Of a DNA stretch of 64,000 nucleotides, positions 41,651 to 49,137 are shown in pieces. The stretch's first letter is position 1. Each line of letters begins with the position of its first letter. Position numbers and translations under genes: made by a program. The stretch spans positions 124,001 through 188,000 of the forward strand of contig DASPIW010000048.1 in the NCBI GenBank assembly GCA_035628915.1, given 5' to 3'. Origin of the DNA: JARBUG01 sp035628915. Its GTDB lineage: Bacteria > Bacillota > Sulfobacillia > Symbiobacteriales > Symbiobacteriaceae. The notes beneath the pieces were generated by a model. That model saw only the letters and a program-made list of their open reading frames with translations. It did no database searches and was not told the origin of the DNA.

Positions 41651-41731
41651 ATGAAAATCACCATGGGGGTTGATGCGTTTACGCTGATCCTTATGGTGGC
41701 GTACATCCTGGCGCTGGCCGCTATCAGGTAG
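41651..41731 (+). CDS. 26-residue hydrophobic peptide, holin-like or type I toxin
   Basis: ATG to TAG with a perfect AGGAGGT 6 nt upstream. The product is MKITMGVDAFTLILMVAYIL plus six residues (ALAAIR): a short basic start, one membrane helix, a single Arg at the end. This is the size and pattern of the putative holin-like toxin and TxpA/BsrG peptides of Firmicutes, which depolarise the membrane and are silenced by an overlapping antisense RNA. A minus-strand terminator at 41557-41592 fits such an RNA; a clear antisense promoter was not found. Confidence 0.5.
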   Translation: MKITMGVDAFTLILMVAYILALAAIR

Positions 41732-42013
41732 CGGTAGGCCACAGTTAGTCAACGACGGCTACCGTCAACTGATGTTTGAGGCGGCAACCGCGGGCTCCAG
41801 AGCGTCCGACCAACCGGGCGCTCTTCCTCATTGTGGACATATGTTCCGGTAGCCAAACCGGCAATCGGTGAAAACGTGGCCGCACTCGTTGGGGGAACCG
41901 CCAGTTGTACTCTTCCTGTCGCCGGGAGCCGCTCCGGTGTGCCGCAGCGTGACTGGACTGTACCCTTCGGATCTACTCGCCCCCAAATAGACCGCTACCG
42001 CTTCCATCAAAAA
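41732..42013. other. gene-free stretch
   Basis: No reading frame with a ribosome site or recognisable product on either strand. It has a lower GC than its surroundings and TTGAC-like hexamers on the minus strand near 41740-41765, where an antisense RNA over the toxin-like ORF would start. Confidence 0.4.
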
Positions 42014-42052
42014 GGCACAATCCCTCCTGGACGTGCCAGGAGGGATTATGCC
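42014..42052 (-). terminator. strong minus-strand intrinsic terminator
   Basis: A 12-bp stem AATCCCTCCTGG / CCAGGAGGGATT with an ACGTG loop, extended by GGCA/TGCC beyond a C-A mismatch, with five T on the minus strand. It lies 145 bp after the NUDIX frame. Confidence 0.85.
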
Positions 42053-42196
42053 TCGGTCCTGTCACCGGAAAACACCGACCAGATAACGGCGACTGCCTGC
42101 AATTCGGCCCGATGATGAAAAGCGGACGTGGCGGCGCAATTTCCGCTTACGGTTGCACTTGCCCACATTCCAGGTCGAAGACTAACCTGAAGCACC

Positions 42197-42523
42197 TTAC
42201 CAGCCCCTGCGGCTCTGGTAGGAGGCAGATCCGGACAGCAAGCTAGCAAGGTCATCATAGTAGGGCATCAGCTTCTGAGCTTCGTCGAGGCTCTTCCACA
42301 TCACCGAGCGCACATCGTCCAGAACCCCGGTACCCAGTGTGCCAGACGTGATATTGGCACGGAAGGTAACGAAGAGGTCGTGCGTTTGCCACAACCGTTC
42401 GCTGATGTGTACAACTTGACCGACAGCCACCTGTAGCCCCGTCTCTTCCTTGGCTTCACGCGTCGCAGCTTCTTTCAGCGTCTCTCCCGGCTCCCGCATG
42501 GGCCCGATTCCGGATAAGACAAC
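42197..42523 (-). pseudogene. NUDIX hydrolase fragment
   Basis: The Nudix box is there (GETLKEAATREAKEETGL, i.e. G-x5-E-x7-REUxEExGU), with the C-terminal half of the fold (VVHISERLWQTHDLFVTFRA, DDVRSVMWKSLDEAQKL). Upstream the frame is open only back to a TGA at 42526-42524, where the context (RWDP-stop-VVLSGIGPMREPGE) suggests a Trp codon was lost. The beta strands before the box are therefore not translated, and no good ribosome site precedes the first ATG (42499). A truncated and probably dead gene. Confidence 0.65.
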
Positions 42524-42747
42524 TCAAGGATCCCAACGCAAGACACCGGTCGCCCCATGCCCCGGCAAGGCACGACGGCGGGGTCGAAGAGAGGCATCGT
42601 CTCTCTGATCACCGGACACCAGTGCTCCGGTACGGGCGGGTGCTGCCAGTAAGAGGGGTCGGAGCATTCGCCGGAGTGGGTGGGCATGACCAGCGTGCCG
42701 TCGGGGCTAGCGCAATAGCATTCCGTTCCAAGGACATGGGGATTCAC
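42475..42747 (-). CDS. Cys-containing hypothetical protein upstream of the NUDIX fragment
   Basis: 90 codons from a GTG with only a weak ribosome site. The text is not shadow-like: VLGTECYCASPDGTLVMPTH, SGECSDPSYWQHPPVPEHWC, MPLFDPAVVPCRGM. It has four or five Cys that could bind a metal. After PCRGMG the NUDIX-like homology continues in another frame. This may be the front half of one frameshifted zinc-binding NUDIX gene rather than a separate protein. Confidence 0.4.
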   Translation of the reverse strand: MNPHVLGTECYCASPDGTLVMPTHSGECSDPSYWQHPPVPEHWCPVIRETMPLFDPAVVPCRGMGRPVSCVGILELSYPESGPCGSRERR

Positions 42748-42858
42748 CTCGGTAGGGACAATTCGTGTTGCGATGGATTTCCCTGTACACGGAACTGAAT
42801 GGCTGAGAGGTTCGTCGTACGGGCAGAAGTACCGGCTGTGAGGGAAGGATGGTCTGCA

Positions 42859-44265
42859 GTGCGTAAACTAGTGGGTGCTCTGATGCTCATCGCCATCATG
42901 ACGGGCTGCAGTCGGGGGGCGGGGCCTGAGCCTGCGCCTCCGCCCCGGGAGGCGGAACGGGCGCCGGCGCCCCCGCCCCGGGAGGCGGAACCGGCGCCGG
43001 CGCCCCCCCGGGTGACCGCGCCCCCGACCCTTCCCGACCCCGGGGTTCGCAGCCTGGCGGGAGACCTGGAAGTGCAGCCCATCGCAGGCACGCGGGCGGT
43101 CAGTTGGTCCCCGTCAGGCCGCCGCGCGGTCATGCTGGCGAAACCCGGAGCCTATCTGCTGGAGACGGCCGCACCGTCGCTCACACGGCTTGACTTCGCC
43201 CCACGGGAGGCGCCCGTCTTCTGGTCGGAGTCCGAACTCCTCTGGGAGCAGGCGGGCCGCCTGCAGGTGCGCGACCTGACAACGTCTGCCGACCGGTTGC
43301 TGCACGATTTCGGCGCCCCGGTCATCCACTTTCTCCGTCCCGGCGATACCCACTACGTGGTCAACCGGGAGAAGGGCCTGGTGCAGCAGGGGTACCGCTT
43401 CGGCACCATCGTGGCCGGCCAGTTGGGCGGTCAGGACGAAACCGTCCTGATCGACATGGGCCACCTGATCGGGCGGATGGCCGCCGGCGAGGTGCTGGCG
43501 GTGGAAGGATATCGCGGCGGACCGCTGTGGGCCCTCACCGACAAGGGCGAGAAGCGGCTGCTGAGCCAGGAGAATGCCTACTTTGTGCAGCTTTCGCCCG
43601 ACGGCAGGCAGGCGCTCTGGTTGACGCGCAGCCCGGAGAAGTCTTCCTGGCTGGAGCTGTTGAAGCCAGCGGTGGCTCATGCTGACCCGCCGTACGACCC
43701 GCCTCTCACCGATTTGTGGACGTGGGACGGCAGTGGCGATCCGGTCCGCATTCCCTTGGGCGGGCCCCACTCAGCCCGGGCCAACTTCTCGCCCGATGGG
43801 CGACTCATCGCCCTGGCGCTGAACGGAGTACTGACCGATGCGCAGCCGGTAGTGGACCAGCCCGGCTCGGTGGCGGTGGTGACGGGCACCGAGATCCAAA
43901 CACTGGCGACCTTTGACGGGCGGGTTGGCCTCGGCATCTGGCTCGGGAGCGACGGCTTCCGGTATTCGCCACCCATCCGTGAAAAGACCGGGGCGCAGGC
44001 GCCCATCACCCGCATGAGCCTGACGGGTGAGACAGAGTATAGCCACGGCATCTGGTATGAGGCCGGCACCCGTGACGGGAGAAGCTTGATTCTCAACTGG
44101 ATGGGCGATCTGACGACCGTTCGCTGGTCGGACTCAGCCCGCGAGGCCCGCATCGACTTCGATCCCAACGACCATGTGGGCCACCCGCTCTATGTGCCGC
44201 CATCGGCGCCGTACCTGCCGTTCGTCAGCGGCGACCGGGTGACCTTCAAGCGGCTTGTCGACTGA
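42859..44265 (+). CDS. lipoprotein with Pro/Ala/Glu-rich linker and propeller-like domain
   Basis: 468 residues from a GTG preceded by GGGAAGG; an open frame of 20 more codons upstream adds nothing signal-like. Lipobox MTGC. Then comes a linker built of two copies of an 11-residue repeat (APPPREAERAP, APPPREAEPAP) whose DNA is nearly palindromic. The rest has WD/TolB-like strands (VSWSPSGRRAVMLAKPGAYL, VQLSPDGRQALWLTRSPE, ANFSPDGRLIALALNG). It is similar in plan to the lipoprotein at 8125-9717, without the SH3 part. Surface role unknown. Confidence 0.7.
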   Translation: MRKLVGALMLIAIMTGCSRGAGPEPAPPPREAERAPAPPPREAEPAPAPPRVTAPPTLPDPGVRSLAGDLEVQPIAGTRAVSWSPSGRRAVMLAKPGAYLLETAAPSLTRLDFAPREAPVFWSESELLWEQAGRLQVRDLTTSADRLLHDFGAPVIHFLRPGDTHYVVNREKGLVQQGYRFGTIVAGQLGGQDETVLIDMGHLIGRMAAGEVLAVEGYRGGPLWALTDKGEKRLLSQENAYFVQLSPDGRQALWLTRSPEKSSWLELLKPAVAHADPPYDPPLTDLWTWDGSGDPVRIPLGGPHSARANFSPDGRLIALALNGVLTDAQPVVDQPGSVAVVTGTEIQTLATFDGRVGLGIWLGSDGFRYSPPIREKTGAQAPITRMSLTGETEYSHGIWYEAGTRDGRSLILNWMGDLTTVRWSDSAREARIDFDPNDHVGHPLYVPPSAPYLPFVSGDRVTFKRLVD

Positions 44266-44279
44266 TCGGTCCGCCGGGC

Positions 44280-44307
44280 ACCGGGCCGGGGCTGTACCCA
44301 TACGATG
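44280..44307 (+). promoter_or_regulatory. sporulation-type promoter (AC-N17-CATACGATG)
   Basis: AC at 44280-44281, a 17-bp spacer and CATACGATG at 44299-44307. This resembles sigma-K (AC / CATAnnnTA) and, in its -10, sigma-E (CATACAnT). It lies 32 nt upstream of the Ala/Gln-rich gene's ATG. Confidence 0.4.
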
Positions 44308-44338
44308 GTACGAACCGGTCGTCAAGGGGGGCACGGAG

Positions 44339-44848
44339 ATGTCGGGCCTGATGGTGAACATCTCGCAGATGCAGGCGGTGATGCTGCTGGCGCAGGCGCA
44401 GTCCAACCTGAACCTCGCCGTGCAGGCGCTGCAGCAGGCGATTTTGGGCGCCCAGACGGCGGGCGCCGCCAATGTGACACTCTCCGCGGAGGCGCTCCAA
44501 GGCCTTGCGACGCAGATTCAACTGGCGGCCGAAGCCGTGGTGCAGGCGCGCGTCCGGCAGATGCAGCAGATTATGGTGCGGATTCGGGGCAGTGAGCTGG
44601 ACATCCGGGTGCGTGCCCGGCAGATGCAGATTGCCAACATTCTGGCCCAGGCGCGGTCCAGCCTCAACGCCACCCTGCGGACCCTGCAGCGGCTCCTGGC
44701 CGATGCCCAGGTGATGGGCGGTGCAGCGACGATTGCGGTCGCCGCCGCTCAGCAAATCCTCGCCGAAATCCGGGCGCAGGTAATGGCGGTGGCGGCGGCG
44801 CTGGTGGCACAGCAGCAGACTGTTATGATTCTGGGGGGTCAGGCGTAG
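44339..44848 (+). CDS. Ala/Gln-rich coat-like protein, paralogue of 55505-56149
   Basis: 169 residues, ATG 7 nt after AAGGGGGG. Entirely helical, Ala/Gln/Val/Leu-rich, with no signal peptide or Cys. It has two related halves of about 75 residues. Each half begins with a helix (QMQAVMLLAQAQSNLNLAVQ / QMQIANILAQARSSLNATLR) and has a hydrophobic strand-like segment (AANVTLSAEALQGLA / MGGAATIAVAAAQQIL). The same architecture, including NVTLSA and AxxMGGxxxI, is in the protein at 55505-56149. Probable spore-coat or exosporium component, inferred from composition and the sporulation-type promoter. I do not recognise a named family. Confidence 0.6.
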   Translation: MSGLMVNISQMQAVMLLAQAQSNLNLAVQALQQAILGAQTAGAANVTLSAEALQGLATQIQLAAEAVVQARVRQMQQIMVRIRGSELDIRVRARQMQIANILAQARSSLNATLRTLQRLLADAQVMGGAATIAVAAAQQILAEIRAQVMAVAAALVAQQQTVMILGGQA

Positions 44849-44914
44849 GTCAGCACCGCTGGCTGGTTGTCAAAATCTCCACCGCCGCGACGAGGCCGCA
44901 CGAACTCGACGAAA

Positions 44915-44947
44915 AGGCGACCTGACCCCCTCGAGGTCAGGTCGCCT
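44915..44947 (-). terminator. terminator of the SDR gene
   Basis: A 13-bp perfect stem AGGCGACCTGACC / GGTCAGGTCGCCT with a 7-nt loop and a TTTTCG tail on the minus strand. It can also stop plus-strand transcription. Confidence 0.85.
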
Positions 44948-44954
44948 GTGGTTC

Positions 44955-46199
44955 TCACGCGAGGAGGGAGCTGAGCGCCGCCAGAAGCTCCTGAATGACT
45001 CGCTCCCGGCGGAGGCTCGTCTGCGTGATCTCCTGCAGCAAGGCCTCGTCCTTCGTGAACCGGGCCGCCTCGCCCGGCACGCCCTGGTAGTAGCCCATCA
45101 GGCGGCCGAGGAGGCGCAGCAGGTCCGGCGAGACAGGGCGCCCCGCCCCGAGCGCGCCGGCGAGCGACTCCACCGTGCGGACCCAGTCCGACACGCTCAG
45201 GCCCGCCTTGGCCTTGAACCCGCTCCGGGCCAGGGGCCGGACGAAGACGGGCAGGCGGCTGAACTCGGCTTCCGTCTCTGCCAAAATGCCCGACAGGTGA
45301 CCGGTCAGCGCCAGCGCCCGCTCCCGCGCCGCCGCCGGGCCCGCTTGGGGCGCCACGGGCGCCTCGGCGGCTGCCGCGGCCGTCTCCGACGGGGCGATGA
45401 CGCCGGCCCGCTCCAGCACGGTGTACCCGGTCACGACTTCTCCCGCGTAGTGATCCGCCAGCCGAGCCACCAGGTAGGCCGCGGCGGCACCGGCGTCTGC
45501 CGCGGGCATCATGCCGCTGTAGGCGGGGTGGAAGGAGAGGCGTGCGAATTCTGCGGGCGTCAGGCCCATGCGGGGTGCCAGCCGCTCGCCGGCGGCCAGC
45601 AGGCCCGGTGTATGTACGAAGCCGGGGGCGAAGGCGATCACCCGAATCCCCTCGTGGCCCAGTTCGGCGGCCAGCGACTGGCTGAAGCCCGTCAGGCCCT
45701 GCTTGGAAGCAATGTAGGCCGACATGTTGGCCATGACATCCGCCGAAACCATGTTGACGACGGTGCCCCGCTTCTTGATGAGCATGCCCGGCACGAACGC
45801 CCGGCAGGTCAGAAAGGCGCCCCGCAAATTGACGGCGATCACCCGGTCGAACAGATCGGACTCCATCTCCATCAAAGAAGCCACGGGCGACAGGATGGCA
45901 TTGTTGATCAGGACGTCTGCCGGGCCGAAATCGGCCAGCGTCCACATGGCAAGCTTGGCGACGTCCGTTTCGCGGGAGACGTCCGTCCGAACGAAGGCGG
46001 CCACGCCGCCGGCGCCCGCGATCAGCGCAGCCGTCTCGCGCCCCGTCTCCTCATTGATATCGGCTACGACCACCTTTGCGCCCAGGGCGGCCAGCGCCGC
46101 GGCTGCCTCCCGCCCGATGCCCTGCCCGGCGCCGGTAATGACTGCCACCTGGCCCGAAAGCTCACCCTCCCGGAGCCCCAGCCGTTCGGCCACCGACAT
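44955..46199 (-). CDS. short-chain dehydrogenase with long C-terminal helical extension
   Basis: 414 residues, ATG after GCAGGAGGG. Residues 15-265 are a classical SDR: TGAGQGIG, DVSRETDV, NNAILSP in place of the usual NNAG, MVSADVMANMSAYIASKQG with the Tyr-x-x-x-Lys pair, and PGFVHTPG. Residues 280-414 are an added domain: an Ala-rich linker and then helices (SGILAETEAEFSRLPVFVRP, SDWVRTVESLAGALG, RERVIQELLAALSSLL). I do not recognise this extension. An NAD(P)-dependent oxidoreductase; substrate not deducible. Confidence 0.82.
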   Translation of the reverse strand: MSVAERLGLREGELSGQVAVITGAGQGIGREAAAALAALGAKVVVADINEETGRETAALIAGAGGVAAFVRTDVSRETDVAKLAMWTLADFGPADVLINNAILSPVASLMEMESDLFDRVIAVNLRGAFLTCRAFVPGMLIKKRGTVVNMVSADVMANMSAYIASKQGLTGFSQSLAAELGHEGIRVIAFAPGFVHTPGLLAAGERLAPRMGLTPAEFARLSFHPAYSGMMPAADAGAAAAYLVARLADHYAGEVVTGYTVLERAGVIAPSETAAAAAEAPVAPQAGPAAARERALALTGHLSGILAETEAEFSRLPVFVRPLARSGFKAKAGLSVSDWVRTVESLAGALGAGRPVSPDLLRLLGRLMGYYQGVPGEAARFTKDEALLQEITQTSLRRERVIQELLAALSSLLA

Positions 46200-46275
46200 G
46201 GCGCAACCCTCCTGCTCCGCTCACTCAAGAGCCATTGTGGGCCAGGGCGGGGAAAAGGGCAATACCACAATGGAC

Positions 46276-47055
46276 TTAACAGAGCCGCCAGCGGCGCATC
46301 AGCGGCGCCAGGGGGCGCAGCCCGCGCAGCACCGGGAAGTCGTGAATGGTCCGGGCCACGTGCAGGGCATCGTCTTCAATAAAGCGTCTGACCAGTGCCC
46401 GCTCGGCGTCGGTGGTGGCGGAGAGCAGGCAGGTGGCGTTGCGCCAGACGTTGTCCCGCCAGGTGCGGAGGCCGAAGGTGGAGAGCGACTGGTCCAGCGT
46501 GCCCATGACGCGCCCCAGGGGCCGGACTAGGCGGCCGTAGTGCCGGGCGACTTCGTCTTCGACGGCGGGAATGACCAGATGCAGCACGCGGTTGATCTGG
46601 TCGTGGTCGAACCGGCGCCGCAAAGCCCGCTCCGGGGGCGCCTCGTCGCTTTCGCTGCGGAGAATCTCGGCGACGACCAGAGGCAGATCGTTGTTGATGT
46701 GCGCGTTCATGCCCAGGAGGATATCCTGCAGAAGGAACCCCTGCCGGCGACGGGCCACATCGAAGGCGAAGGCCCAGGCCGGTGGCGGCGTGGCGCCCTG
46801 CTCGTACCGGTCCAGGGCGTCAAAATACCACCAGGCGAAGCGTACGGCGACCCGCTCAATCCACTGTCGGTCGATGAAGAACTCCTGCCCCGACCGTTCC
46901 CGCACGCTTGCGGTCATGGTGGCGTAGACCCGCAGGAAGGCGGCCCGGTGATCGCAGGCGGCATCAAAGGCGGCCAGGCGCCGGTGCATGAGCGCCAGCA
47001 GGTCGTCGATGGACGAGACTTCGGCTCCGCCCATCTGTAAGGCGGTGGCGGACAT
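46276..47055 (-). CDS. DUF5995 family protein
   Basis: 259 residues, ATG after GCGGAGGGG. The conserved core is FFIDRQWIERVAVRFAWWYF, then PPPAWAFAFDVARRRQGFLL and QDILLGMNAHINNDLPLVVA, the signature of DUF5995, a helical family with conserved His/Asn/Asp and no known function. No signal peptide or membrane segment. It is 76 bp upstream of the SDR gene on the same strand, possibly one transcript. Confidence 0.78.
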   Translation of the reverse strand: MSATALQMGGAEVSSIDDLLALMHRRLAAFDAACDHRAAFLRVYATMTASVRERSGQEFFIDRQWIERVAVRFAWWYFDALDRYEQGATPPPAWAFAFDVARRRQGFLLQDILLGMNAHINNDLPLVVAEILRSESDEAPPERALRRRFDHDQINRVLHLVIPAVEDEVARHYGRLVRPLGRVMGTLDQSLSTFGLRTWRDNVWRNATCLLSATTDAERALVRRFIEDDALHVARTIHDFPVLRGLRPLAPLMRRWRLC

Positions 47056-47117
47056 TCTTTTCCCCTCCGCGCAGTAGTCTTGCCGAGGGGCGGCATATCG
47101 ACCCGGAGGCAGAAAAA

Positions 47118-47146
47118 AAGCTCCGGCCGTATCAGTGCCGGAGCTT
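47118..47146 (-). terminator. terminator overlapping the stop of the SRPBCC gene
   Basis: AAGCTCCGGC / GCCGGAGCTT with a 9-nt loop; seven T on the minus strand. The stem begins inside the last codons of the gene ending at 47132. Confidence 0.88.
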
Positions 47147-47428
47147 GCTATTTTCAGCCAGTTGTTTCAGACGTCCGAGGCTGCAGGTGACGGAGTCGTG
47201 AAACCGTTCGGCCATAAACGTCTCCATAAAGGGGAGCGGTGATCCGTACTCGACCCGGAAGGTGAAGCGGGTGCCGTCCTCGGCTGCCGTGGCTTCCCAG
47301 GATTCGGCCAGGGTCTTGAGCCAGGGACGGCCGCGGGTGATCATCCACTCGTGCCGGCCACACTGCGCCAGATCTCTGACGGTCTCCACCGGAGCCTTGA
47401 TGTGGACGTACGCGTTAAGTTTCCGCAT
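47132..47428 (-). CDS. SRPBCC-like small protein
   Basis: 98 residues from an ATG after AAGGGGGG; the upstream open frame (38 codons) lacks a start signal. The first strand and helix are typical of polyketide-cyclase/SRPBCC proteins (RKLNAYVHIKAPVETVRDLA), and ESWEATAAEDGTRFTFRVEY is the central sheet. The protein is shorter than the usual 140 residues, so the fold is incomplete at the C-terminus or this is a compact variant. Ligand unknown. It is ended by a very strong terminator. Confidence 0.65.
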   Translation of the reverse strand: MRKLNAYVHIKAPVETVRDLAQCGRHEWMITRGRPWLKTLAESWEATAAEDGTRFTFRVEYGSPLPFMETFMAERFHDSVTCSLGRLKQLAENSKLRH

Positions 47429-47567
47429 CGGCGATCCCCCCTTACTCCTATTGTACCCAATCCGTGGGTATTTCGGGCAGGGGAGGCGGCGATGAAAGGT
47501 CATCATGTACCACATGCGAACTTGGCATCGACCCTTAATCAAACCATAATAAAGCGGTAACGCGGGA

Positions 47568-48521
47568 TTAATCTCCCTGCGCGTCGGGCTGGATGCGGTA
47601 GACGACGCCGCCGCGATCGAGCCACGCCCGCTGGAAGTTATGCCGCCGGTAGACCGCGTGGACGCCTTCGTCGGCGTCGGCGGCCGGGTCGTTTACGATG
47701 ACGTCGCCTTCGGGCGTGAAGCCGCGCACGACCAGCAGATGTCCGTTGTTGCCCACATGGACTGCCTCGGTCAGCCACTCCCGCTTGTAGCGGACGCTGC
47801 AGATGACGGGGCGCCCGGCGGCGATTTCGCGCTCCAGGTCGGCGAAGCAGGTGAAGCGGTCCACCCAGGCGACAAAGCCACGGGCGCCGGCGTAAGCCGC
47901 ATTGAAGGCCCAGTTGCCGTGCCCTTCATAAACGCTGTCATATACGCCCGGGACAACCTGGTCGGGGATCGATTCGGTGCGTCCCCAGAAGGCCATGACC
48001 ATGGCCAGCGATGTCGGGCTGCACCAGACGTTGCCCCCGTTCGGGTAGATCATCTGCGAGCGGAGGGGGACGGGCAGGTCCAGGCCCCACGCCGACGGGT
48101 TCGCGCCCTCGACCGAGCGTTCCTCCTTCATGGCGTGGCAGAGCCACAGCCGCCGGAGCGTTGCATTGTGCAGGGTGACGCGGAACTGCCAGGCGCGGGC
48201 CGGGTGCTCGAGAAGCAGGGTGTCGGCGTCGAGCTTGCCGGCGCCCGGGAATACCTGGTCCGCCACGCTGTGCCGCTCGCCGGTGAGCGACCAGGGGCCG
48301 TACGTAAACCACGGGCTCCAGCCGGCGGGCGTCGTGACCCGCAGTTCTACCTCTAATCGCTCGCCCGTGCCGTTCCAGGAAGCGACGGCCCAGTCGAAGG
48401 GCCTTTTTCTGTAGACGGGACTGGTCCAGCTGCCCCTGGCTGCCGTCAGCCCGCCGCCGGGCAGGGGGCTGGTCGCGTCGTGCTGTCCGACTTGAAAGTC
48501 GGAGACGAGAGTGGTGGGCAT
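47568..48521 (-). CDS. C39-like cysteine peptidase family protein
   Basis: 317 residues, ATG after GGAGGAG. Residues 1-130 are a beta-rich front domain (GSWTSPVYRKRPFDWAVASW, VELRVTTPAGWSPWF). Residues 145-310 form a Peptidase_C39_2 papain-like fold: Cys in GGNVWCSPTSLAMVMAFWG, His in GNNGHLLVVRGFTPEGD and Asp in VIVNDPAA. All three catalytic positions are there. No signal peptide is evident, unusual for this family, so either it acts inside or it is released by lysis of the mother cell. Diverges from the DinB-family gene. Confidence 0.83.
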   Translation of the reverse strand: MPTTLVSDFQVGQHDATSPLPGGGLTAARGSWTSPVYRKRPFDWAVASWNGTGERLEVELRVTTPAGWSPWFTYGPWSLTGERHSVADQVFPGAGKLDADTLLLEHPARAWQFRVTLHNATLRRLWLCHAMKEERSVEGANPSAWGLDLPVPLRSQMIYPNGGNVWCSPTSLAMVMAFWGRTESIPDQVVPGVYDSVYEGHGNWAFNAAYAGARGFVAWVDRFTCFADLEREIAAGRPVICSVRYKREWLTEAVHVGNNGHLLVVRGFTPEGDVIVNDPAADADEGVHAVYRRHNFQRAWLDRGGVVYRIQPDAQGD

Positions 48522-48601
48522 TGCTTCTCCTCCGTACCGAATGTTTCGTCACCTTGCCGTTCGGCGCCCGCAGGGGAAGTTCCTTCCCTCGCTGATCCAT
48601 G

Positions 48602-48630
48602 TTGAAGCGAACATGTGTTCGTGATAGAAT
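48602..48630 (+). promoter_or_regulatory. LexA-controlled promoter of the DinB-family gene
   Basis: TTGAAG (48602-48607), a 17-bp spacer and TAGAAT (48625-48630). The spacer begins with CGAACATGTGTTCG (48608-48621), a perfect Firmicute LexA (DinR) box with GAAC-N4-GTTC symmetry. LexA bound here would block RNA polymerase directly. Confidence 0.85.
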
Positions 48631-48669
48631 GGGTGGTGTCAAGTACGGTCATGTGGAGGGTACTATCTT

Positions 48670-49137
48670 ATGAATCAGCAGGATCTGATGAAAGCGCTGA
48701 CGCAGTTGAACGGCAGCCTGGAAGAGCTGTATGCCCAGATTCCGCCCGAATCGCTCGGCTGGCGGCCCCGCGAGAACATGCGGACCGTCATGGAACTGGC
48801 CAATCACCTGGCGCAGATTCCGTCCATTGACCTGGCGATCATGCAGAGCGCCACCGAGGCGGAAATCCGGGCGCTGGAGGGTTCGCTGCACCGGTCCAAC
48901 CCTGCCGAACTGGTCCACGTGTGGCGGGCCGGGGTGGGCGCGGTCGCCGAGTTTTTCGGGGCCCTGCCGTCGGCCGAGTTCGAGAGCCGAATCGGCACGG
49001 CCTTCTACGGCCACGCCGTGCCCATGTCCGAGTGGCTGCTGGAGGTCATCACCCACGCTTACCATCACCGCGCCCAGCTCTTTACATATCTCAAGATTCT
49101 CGGGCGGCCGGTAGATATGTTTACCCTTTATTTGTAG
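48670..49137 (+). CDS. DinB-family (YfiT-like) DNA-damage-inducible protein
   Basis: 155 residues, ATG after GTGGAGGG. Four-helix DinB/YfiT bundle with the metal-ligand histidines: one in TVMELANHLAQI and others in VITHAYHHRAQLFTYLKILG. Such proteins are metal-dependent, often thiol transferases (bacillithiol S-transferase relatives), and the founding B. subtilis DinB is part of the SOS regulon. Here the LexA box supports the same regulation. The 3' end overlaps the convergent permease gene by 17 bp. Confidence 0.88.
   Translation: MNQQDLMKALTQLNGSLEELYAQIPPESLGWRPRENMRTVMELANHLAQIPSIDLAIMQSATEAEIRALEGSLHRSNPAELVHVWRAGVGAVAEFFGALPSAEFESRIGTAFYGHAVPMSEWLLEVITHAYHHRAQLFTYLKILGRPVDMFTLYL

Noticed and set aside
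41828..42010. 60-codon minus-strand ORF in the gene-poor stretch
   Set aside because: No ribosome site and random-looking composition.
42524..42526. TGA before the NUDIX box as selenocysteine
   Set aside because: The context fits a lost Trp, no suitable hairpin follows, and the upstream part is in another frame.
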